Position numbers and translations under genes: made by a program. The notes under the pieces were generated by a model. It saw only the letters and a list, made by a program, of their open reading frames with translations. It was not told the origin of the DNA and did not search any database. Shown here piece after piece: positions 59,166 to 64,000 of a stretch of DNA of 64,000 nucleotides. The stretch spans positions 248,001 through 312,000 of the forward strand of contig OZ243043.1 in assembly GCA_965212075.1 (NCBI GenBank), in the 5' to 3' direction. Numbering within the stretch: position 1 is the stretch's first letter; every line of letters begins with the position of its first letter. Source of the stretch: CBDBUR01 sp965212075. GTDB taxonomy: Bacteria > Pseudomonadota > Alphaproteobacteria > JAPOUT01 > G958296285.

Positions 59166-59768
59166 ATGCCCACACAAAATGATAATACGAAAATTGTTTT
59201 TGACTTTATTCAAAGCAATCTAGCTCTTTTGCGCATGGCAAGCGATCAAGCAAAAAAAAGCGCGCAATCTGCGGGCGCAAAAATCAAAGAAGTTGAAAAA
59301 AAAGATTTGAGCGATATTTTTGACAAAAAATTTCAGAAGATCGCCAATCAAGCGGGCAAGAGCTTAAATCGCGCGCTTGAGGACCTCATTTTGGAAGGTG
59401 AATCATTCAAATCGGTGTTCAAACAGCTCGGCTCAGATTTGCTGCGCAATGTGTTGAACAATATCCCTTATGGCAACATTGGGGCGTCAATTTTGCCTTT
59501 TGCGCGCGGCGGTGTTTTGCATGCGCCGACATTGTTTCCGTTAGGGCGCGGCGCGGGTCTTGCCGGAGAGGCTGGACCAGAGGCAATTCTGCCGCTTGCG
59601 CGCAGCGCTGACGGAAAACTGGGTGTGCGCGCGCAAAATGGACATAATGCGGGCATGCAAATCAATGTCAATATCACGACGCCCGATGTTCAAGGCTTTC
59701 ACCGCAGCCAGACGCAGGTCGCGGGCATGCTGCGCCGCGCGGTGATGCGCGGCCAGCGTAATATCTAA
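59166..59768 (+). CDS. GTA g11: tail tape measure protein
   Basis: A 200-residue tape measure; GTA tails are short, so this small size is normal. The N-terminal two-thirds are lysine-rich helices (NLALLRMASDQAKKSAQSAG), then FARGGVLHAPTLFPLGRGAG and LAGEAGPEAILPLARSADG, the near-universal C-terminal tape-measure motif. A GGAGAAAAT leader precedes it. The tail is predicted to be about as long as in RcGTA. Confidence 0.92.
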   Translation: MPTQNDNTKIVFDFIQSNLALLRMASDQAKKSAQSAGAKIKEVEKKDLSDIFDKKFQKIANQAGKSLNRALEDLILEGESFKSVFKQLGSDLLRNVLNNIPYGNIGASILPFARGGVLHAPTLFPLGRGAGLAGEAGPEAILPLARSADGKLGVRAQNGHNAGMQINVNITTPDVQGFHRSQTQVAGMLRRAVMRGQRNI

Positions 59769-59792
59769 AATTTTCATTGGTAGAAAAATCAA

Positions 59793-60449
59793 ATGAGTTT
59801 TCATGACATTCGCTTTCCGGTGGATATTTCGCTGGGGTCGTCGGGCGGTCCGGAGCGGCGCACGGACATTATCACTCTGGCCTCCGGCCATGAAGAGCGC
59901 AACACGCAATGGCAATCGTCGCGGCGGCGCTATAATGCCGGCTATGGCATCCGCTCGCTTGATGACATTCATAAGATCATTCATTTTTTTGAATGTCGCC
60001 GCGGGCGGCTGCACGGATTTCGCTGGCGGGATCCGACGGATTGGAAGTCATGTGCGCCATCAGCGGAGCCTTCCCATCTTGACCAGCTCATCGGGATTGG
60101 CGACAGCACGAAAAAAAATTTTCCACTGACAAAAACCTATCACTCTACGGCTGACGTGCTGATCCCTGACTCAAATTGGATGCGCATCATCAAAAAACCC
60201 GTTTGGGGGCAAGTAAAAATTGCCGTCAATGGAATCGCGCAAATTGCGGCAAGGCACTTCACGCTGGATCCTCTTGCCGGTGAGGTGCGTTTTCACGACG
60301 AGCATGTCCCTGCGCCGCGCGCGCAGATCACTGCGGGGTTTGAGTTTGATGTTCCTGTGCGGTTTGATACCGATTATCTTGAAATTGATCTTGCCGCTTT
60401 TCGCGCGGGTCAAATACCCGACATTCCGCTTGTGGAAATCAGGCTGTAG
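59793..60449 (+). CDS. GTA g12: distal tail protein (DUF2460)
   Basis: A 218-residue DUF2460 protein forming the ring at the tail tip. MSFHDIRFPVDISLGSSGGP starts the family, followed by HEERNTQWQSSRRRYNAGYG, RRGRLHGFRWRDPTDWKS and FDVPVRFDTDYLEIDL. It precedes g13 by 8 nt. Confidence 0.95.
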   Translation: MSFHDIRFPVDISLGSSGGPERRTDIITLASGHEERNTQWQSSRRRYNAGYGIRSLDDIHKIIHFFECRRGRLHGFRWRDPTDWKSCAPSAEPSHLDQLIGIGDSTKKNFPLTKTYHSTADVLIPDSNWMRIIKKPVWGQVKIAVNGIAQIAARHFTLDPLAGEVRFHDEHVPAPRAQITAGFEFDVPVRFDTDYLEIDLAAFRAGQIPDIPLVEIRL

Positions 60450-60457
60450 GAGTCTTT

Positions 60458-61333
60458 ATGAAAAAACTCAATGCGAATATGGCCGCCATGGTTGCGAGCG
60501 GCACGACGAGCTTATGCCATTGCTGGAAGCTGACTTGCAAACCCACCTCGCCGTCGCAGCACGAGATGGTTCATGGCTTTACCGACCATGACCAGCCGCT
60601 TGTTTTTGACGGCGTCACCTTTGAAGCCGCCAGCGGCTTCACCGCGAGCGCCATTGAGAGCGGTTTAGGCCTTCAAGTGGATAATCTTGAGGTGGAGGGC
60701 GCTTTGTCTTCGGGCAGACTAGATGAAGCGGCGATCACCAAAGGTCTTTATGATGATGCGGAAGTGGAAATTTACCGCGTCAATTGGCGCGACACAGCGC
60801 AGCGCGTTTTGCTGCGCAAAGGGTCTTTAGGGGAGATCAGGCGGACATCATGGGGGTTCACCGCCGAGCTGCGCGGGCTTGCGCATAAATTGTCCCAGCC
60901 CTCCGGACGGCTTTATCAAAATCTTTGCGACGCCGACCTAGGAGATCAACGCTGCGGTGTGCGCTTGTCCGATTATCGGCGCTCTGCGCACGTTTTTGCG
61001 TTAGAGCAGCAAGGCCATGTCTTGATCTTGCGCGATGAGCTGACCGATCTGGAATCGGGCTGGTTTGCCGGCGGAAAATTGACGTTTACGTCAGGAAAAA
61101 ATCAGGGACAAAACTTTGATCTGCGCACGCATTTTAAATTGGGCAGGAAGGTGGAAATAGAGCTCTGGCAGGCTGCGCCGCAAGATGTTCAGGTCGGCGA
61201 TCAATTTGATATGCTGCCCGGATGCAATAAGACTTTTCCCATCTGCCGCAGGAAGTTTGGCAATCAGATAAATTTTCAAGGTTTTCCGCACATTCCCGGC
61301 AATGACTTTGTCCAACATTATCCTCGTTCTTGA
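60458..61333 (+). CDS. GTA g13: tail hub protein (DUF2163)
   Basis: A 291-residue DUF2163/BR0599-type hub protein at the baseplate centre. GFTDHDQPLVFDGVTF, LDEAAITKGLYDDAEVEIYR and FSLP-like repeats build the hub fold. The C-terminal part has the conserved cysteine set NLCDADLGDQRCGV and LPGCNKTFPICRRKFGN, which in RcGTA is reported to hold an iron-sulfur cluster. Additional N-terminal cysteines (SLCHCWKLTC) are also present. It overlaps g14 by one base. Confidence 0.92.
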   Translation: MKKLNANMAAMVASGTTSLCHCWKLTCKPTSPSQHEMVHGFTDHDQPLVFDGVTFEAASGFTASAIESGLGLQVDNLEVEGALSSGRLDEAAITKGLYDDAEVEIYRVNWRDTAQRVLLRKGSLGEIRRTSWGFTAELRGLAHKLSQPSGRLYQNLCDADLGDQRCGVRLSDYRRSAHVFALEQQGHVLILRDELTDLESGWFAGGKLTFTSGKNQGQNFDLRTHFKLGRKVEIELWQAAPQDVQVGDQFDMLPGCNKTFPICRRKFGNQINFQGFPHIPGNDFVQHYPRS

Positions 61334-61794
61334 TGAGTTTCAGACAGGACATCATCACATGCGCGCGATCATGGATCGGCACGCCCTATCGGCATAATGC
61401 CTGCTTAAAATCTGTCGGCGCGGATTGTCTCGGCCTGCTGCGCGGTGTCTACCAAGAAATTTACGGCACGGCACCCGCACCGCCGCCTTATACGCCCGAC
61501 TGGGGAGAAACACCCGATGCAGACGGAAAATTTCCGGAGCTTTTGCTTGAGGCGACACGGCTTTATTTGCAGCCTTGCGTACTTGCTGATCGCGCGCCCG
61601 GCGATGTGATTTTGTTTCGCATATTCACTCATGGCCCGATCAAACATTGCGCGTTTTTATCGTCGCCGCAGAAAATGATTCATGCCTATACCGGACATGA
61701 TGTCCGTGAATCTCATATCGGGCTTTGGTGGGAGCGGCGGATCACGCATGCTTTTCGGTTTCCCGAAAAAATTCAAGATAAAGGGAAGGCGTAA
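61333..61794 (+). CDS. GTA g14: NlpC/P60 cell-wall peptidase
   Basis: A 153-residue NlpC/P60 hydrolase in the tail tip, thought to open peptidoglycan during DNA delivery. The catalytic cysteine is C32 in VGADCLGLLRG, and the histidine is in GPIKHCAFLS; DRAPGDVILFRI is typical. The ATG at 61333 overlaps the g13 stop by one base. A TTG one codon earlier is not needed. g15 follows five bases later. Confidence 0.93.
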   Translation: MSFRQDIITCARSWIGTPYRHNACLKSVGADCLGLLRGVYQEIYGTAPAPPPYTPDWGETPDADGKFPELLLEATRLYLQPCVLADRAPGDVILFRIFTHGPIKHCAFLSSPQKMIHAYTGHDVRESHIGLWWERRITHAFRFPEKIQDKGKA

Positions 61795-61799
61795 GACAT

Positions 61800-64000
61800 A
61801 TGGCAACAATTGTTTTTTCCACTTTGGGCGGTGCTATCGGCGCGTCCATCGGCGGCCCGGCTGGCGCTGTGATAGGCCAATCTGTTGGCGCTTTGGGCGG
61901 CCAATTAATTGATCGCGCGCTGTTTGCGCCCTCCGAACGATCGCCCGCGCAGTCATCAGCAGGCGACATCCATGTGCAAACTTCAACCGAAGGTGCGCCT
62001 ATATTGGAAATATTTGGCACGATGCGCATCGCCGGACAGGTCATTTGGGCGACGCCTTTTGTAAAACATACCCGCTCTTCAGGGCAGGGCAAGGGCGGCG
62101 GCAGTGGCGGCGGCAGTTCATCGGAAAGCTATTATACCGTGTCGGTTGCGATCGCGCTTGCACGCGGCGAGCTCCGTGCACCGCAGCGCATGTGGGCTGA
62201 TGGGCAGCCGTTTGAAACCTCCAGAGCGACGTGGCGCTTTCATTCCGGCACGTCCGATCAGCAGCCCGACCCGGGGATTGAACGCACACGGAAATATGTG
62301 CCGGCCTATCGCGGACTGGCCTATGTGGTGTTTGAAAACCTTGATCTATCCATGTTCGGCAATCGCCTGCCGCAATTTTCGTTTGAGGTGACGCGCGCTG
62401 CGCTCGACACGATGCAGCGTGTGCGTTCTGTGTCGCTCATTCCTGCTGCCACAGAGTTCGGCTATGAGCCTAGGGAAGTGTTCCGCATCTTAAACTTAGG
62501 CGGAATTTTGTCTGAAAACAGGCATAATGATCTTGGCAAGACCGACTGGGAAGCCTCGCTCGACCAGCTCGCTGAAACCTGCCCCAATTGCACGACGGTG
62601 TCGCTTATTGTGGCGTGGTTCGGAACAAGTGTATCTACACATAGCTGCAAAATCAAACCAGAAGTGCTGGTAAAGGCTAGGCTCAATCATCCTTATCAAT
62701 GGTCTGTGGGCGAACTTTCCCGCAGTCAGGCGCGCCTCGTGAGTCACATAGATTCTCGTCCGGCTTATGGCGGCTCGCCATCTGACAGGTCGGTGATTGC
62801 CGCAATTAGAGATTTGAAGCAGCGCGGCTATAAAGTGGTCTTTCACCCTTTTATTATGATGGATGTGCCTCCGAGTTATCCGTGGCGCGGTGAAATTTCT
62901 ACACAGGCTGCTTTGGGCACCCAAAGCGTGAAAGATGAAATTAATTCCTTTTTTAGCACACCGCCTCTTACGGCTTTTACCGTTGACAGGAGAAAGGAAA
63001 CAGTGATTTTTGACACAACGTTGCGCAGACGCTGGCATTTTGGACGATTTATTTTACATTGCGCATTTTTATGTGATTTGGCTGGTGGCGTTGATGCTTT
63101 TTTGCTCGGCAGTGAATTGGGCGGTATAACACGCGCTTATTCTGCGCCCGGCGTCTATCCTGCGGTTGACAGGCTGATTGAGCTAGCTTCCCTCGTGAAG
63201 CAAATTTTGCCAAATACGAAAATATCTTATGGTGCCAACTGGGATGAATATCGCGGGCATGATCTCGGCGGTGGCAGGTTTTATTTTCACCTTGATCCAC
63301 TTTGGGCGCATCGGGACATTGACTTCGTTGGCATCAATTATTATATGCCGCTCGCTGATTGGCGCAGCGGCAAGGTTCATAAAGATTTGAGTGCAGGGCG
63401 CAGCACGTCCATTTATGATACTGACTATCTCAGAAGCAACATCGCCAGCGGTGAAGGCTATGATTTTTATTACCGCAATCGGGCTGAGCGCGATCAACAA
63501 ATTCGCACACCGATCACTGATAGCCACAATAAGCCATGGGTGTTTCGCTGGAAGGATATCAGCTCTTGGTGGCGCCACCTTCACTATAATCGCCCCGATG
63601 GCCGCGAAGCCTCAACCCCGACAGCGTGGCAGGCCGGTATGAAGCCCATCTGGTTCACCGAAGCTGGATGCGCCGCTATTGATAAAGGCGCCAACCAGCC
63701 CAACATATTTGTTGACAAAAACAGGCCTGATTCAAGTGTCGCTGGCCTGCCTTACTATTCTTCCGGCGATCGGGATGACTTCATGCAAAGCAGTTATCTT
63801 GAGGCGCTGCTGACAGCCTTTGATGAAACGCATTCGCGTCATCTGGCAGGCTTTAATGTCAAGATTGGCAATGTGCGCATGGTTGATGTGGAGAACATCT
63901 CCATTTGGTGCTGGGATGCGCGGCCTTACCCCTATTTTCCCGACAAGCTGGACATATGGACCGATGGTGTGAATTGGGGGCAGGGACACTGGATCACAGG
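61800..64000 (+). CDS. GTA g15: megatron / host-specificity tail fibre-like protein (partial)
   Basis: Large baseplate protein cut by the window after 733 codons. It starts MATIVFSTLGGAIGASIGGP with a glycine-rich N-terminus (GPAGAVIGQ, GALGGQLIDRA), then has the GTA TIM-barrel-like domain from about residue 250: RPAYGGSPSDRSVIAAI, VDAFLLGSELGGITRA, LDPLWAHRDIDFVGINYYM, PITDSHNKPWVFRWKDI and KPIWFTEAGCAAIDKG. The acidic residues LGSEL and WFTEAG are placed as in glycoside hydrolases. In RcGTA g15 contacts the cell surface. No stop is seen. Confidence 0.94.
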   Translation, partial: MATIVFSTLGGAIGASIGGPAGAVIGQSVGALGGQLIDRALFAPSERSPAQSSAGDIHVQTSTEGAPILEIFGTMRIAGQVIWATPFVKHTRSSGQGKGGGSGGGSSSESYYTVSVAIALARGELRAPQRMWADGQPFETSRATWRFHSGTSDQQPDPGIERTRKYVPAYRGLAYVVFENLDLSMFGNRLPQFSFEVTRAALDTMQRVRSVSLIPAATEFGYEPREVFRILNLGGILSENRHNDLGKTDWEASLDQLAETCPNCTTVSLIVAWFGTSVSTHSCKIKPEVLVKARLNHPYQWSVGELSRSQARLVSHIDSRPAYGGSPSDRSVIAAIRDLKQRGYKVVFHPFIMMDVPPSYPWRGEISTQAALGTQSVKDEINSFFSTPPLTAFTVDRRKETVIFDTTLRRRWHFGRFILHCAFLCDLAGGVDAFLLGSELGGITRAYSAPGVYPAVDRLIELASLVKQILPNTKISYGANWDEYRGHDLGGGRFYFHLDPLWAHRDIDFVGINYYMPLADWRSGKVHKDLSAGRSTSIYDTDYLRSNIASGEGYDFYYRNRAERDQQIRTPITDSHNKPWVFRWKDISSWWRHLHYNRPDGREASTPTAWQAGMKPIWFTEAGCAAIDKGANQPNIFVDKNRPDSSVAGLPYYSSGDRDDFMQSSYLEALLTAFDETHSRHLAGFNVKIGNVRMVDVENISIWCWDARPYPYFPDKLDIWTDGVNWGQGHWIT

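Larger units (their letters stand above)
51669..64000 (+). other. RcGTA-type gene transfer agent structural cluster (continues past the window)
   Basis: Seventeen consecutive plus-strand genes follow the canonical order of the Rhodobacter capsulatus GTA cluster, g1 to g15 with g3.5 and g10.1. Such clusters make small phage-like particles that package host DNA. No integrase, repressor, replication or att site was seen, and flanking genes are ordinary chromosomal ones, which distinguishes it from a prophage. All frames are open. Accessory GTA genes that usually lie elsewhere (endolysin/holin, head spikes, regulator GafA) are not in the window. Confidence 0.95.

Noticed and set aside
51669..64000. 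An ordinary prophage
   Set aside because: No integrase, repressor, replication genes or att repeats were seen; gene order matches GTAs and the flanks are ordinary chromosomal operons.

Overview
The window is a chromosomal segment of an alphaproteobacterium. The evidence is an RcGTA-type gene transfer agent (GTA) cluster, a CcrM-type GANTC methyltransferase next to rnhB and mutY, split atpF/atpF' genes in an atpIBEF'F operon, two-subunit glyQ/glyS followed by ppdK, the rSAM-associated glycosyltransferase pair, and small alphaproteobacteria-restricted families (DUF2849, DUF934, DUF6456, DnaA-C-like HTH). Base composition is middling (roughly 54% GC by eye) and very rich in GCGC steps. The order cannot be fixed from sequence alone. 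Gene density is very high, many neighbours overlap by 1-8 nt, and no tRNA, rRNA, IS element or CRISPR array was recognised. No stretch over 300 bases lacks a gene.

Layout: 1-1,394 (minus) thrB (cut by the window edge) and ispH, with a lipoprotein gene head-to-head. 2,000-6,636: a tandem glycine riboswitch in front of gcvT-gcvH-gcvPA-gcvPB. 6,677-7,296: an iron-transport (P19/Tp34-like) gene behind a Fur-box-like element, interrupted by an in-frame TGA. 7,347-14,235 (minus): DUF721, DsbA-like lipoprotein and smc, with smc overlapping atpI-atpB-atpE-atpF'-atpF. 14,274-19,778: mutY, ccrM, rnhB, two glycosyltransferase-like genes, moaB and a family-4-type uracil-DNA glycosylase. 19,889-24,198: ETF-QO, a TPR protein and ispE. 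24,195-35,617 (minus): polyprenyl synthase, ppdK, glyS, glyQ, oligopeptidase B, msrB, a MaoC-like hydratase and an acyl-CoA synthetase.

35,618-38,187 looks accessory: an AT-rich DGQHR-domain gene with a small HTH gene, facing a winged-helix/nuclease-like gene. An enoyl-CoA hydratase and two tandem MFS transporters follow. 41,744-46,001 is a compact type IVB-pilus-like locus (TcpQ-like lipoprotein, PilN-like secretin, PilP-like, pilin-like, and a GspE/PilT-like ATPase that has lost its Walker A motif). Then come sufE, a DUF6456/DnaA-C-like HTH pair with a repeat-rich upstream region, a DadA-like oxidase, and the sulfite-reductase operon DUF2849-cysI-DUF934, which lacks cysH.

51,669-64,000 is a GTA structural cluster in canonical order: g1, terminase, portal, g3.5, prohead protease, capsid, head-tail connectors, tail terminator, tail tube, g10, g10.1, tape measure, distal tail, hub, NlpC/P60 peptidase and g15 (cut by the window edge). 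No integrase, repressor or replication gene was seen in it. Notable unexplained structures are a perfect 12-bp hairpin in the GTA leader, a strong hairpin after the capsid gene, a 15-bp tandem repeat in the protease gene, and the decayed ATPase in the pilus-like locus.
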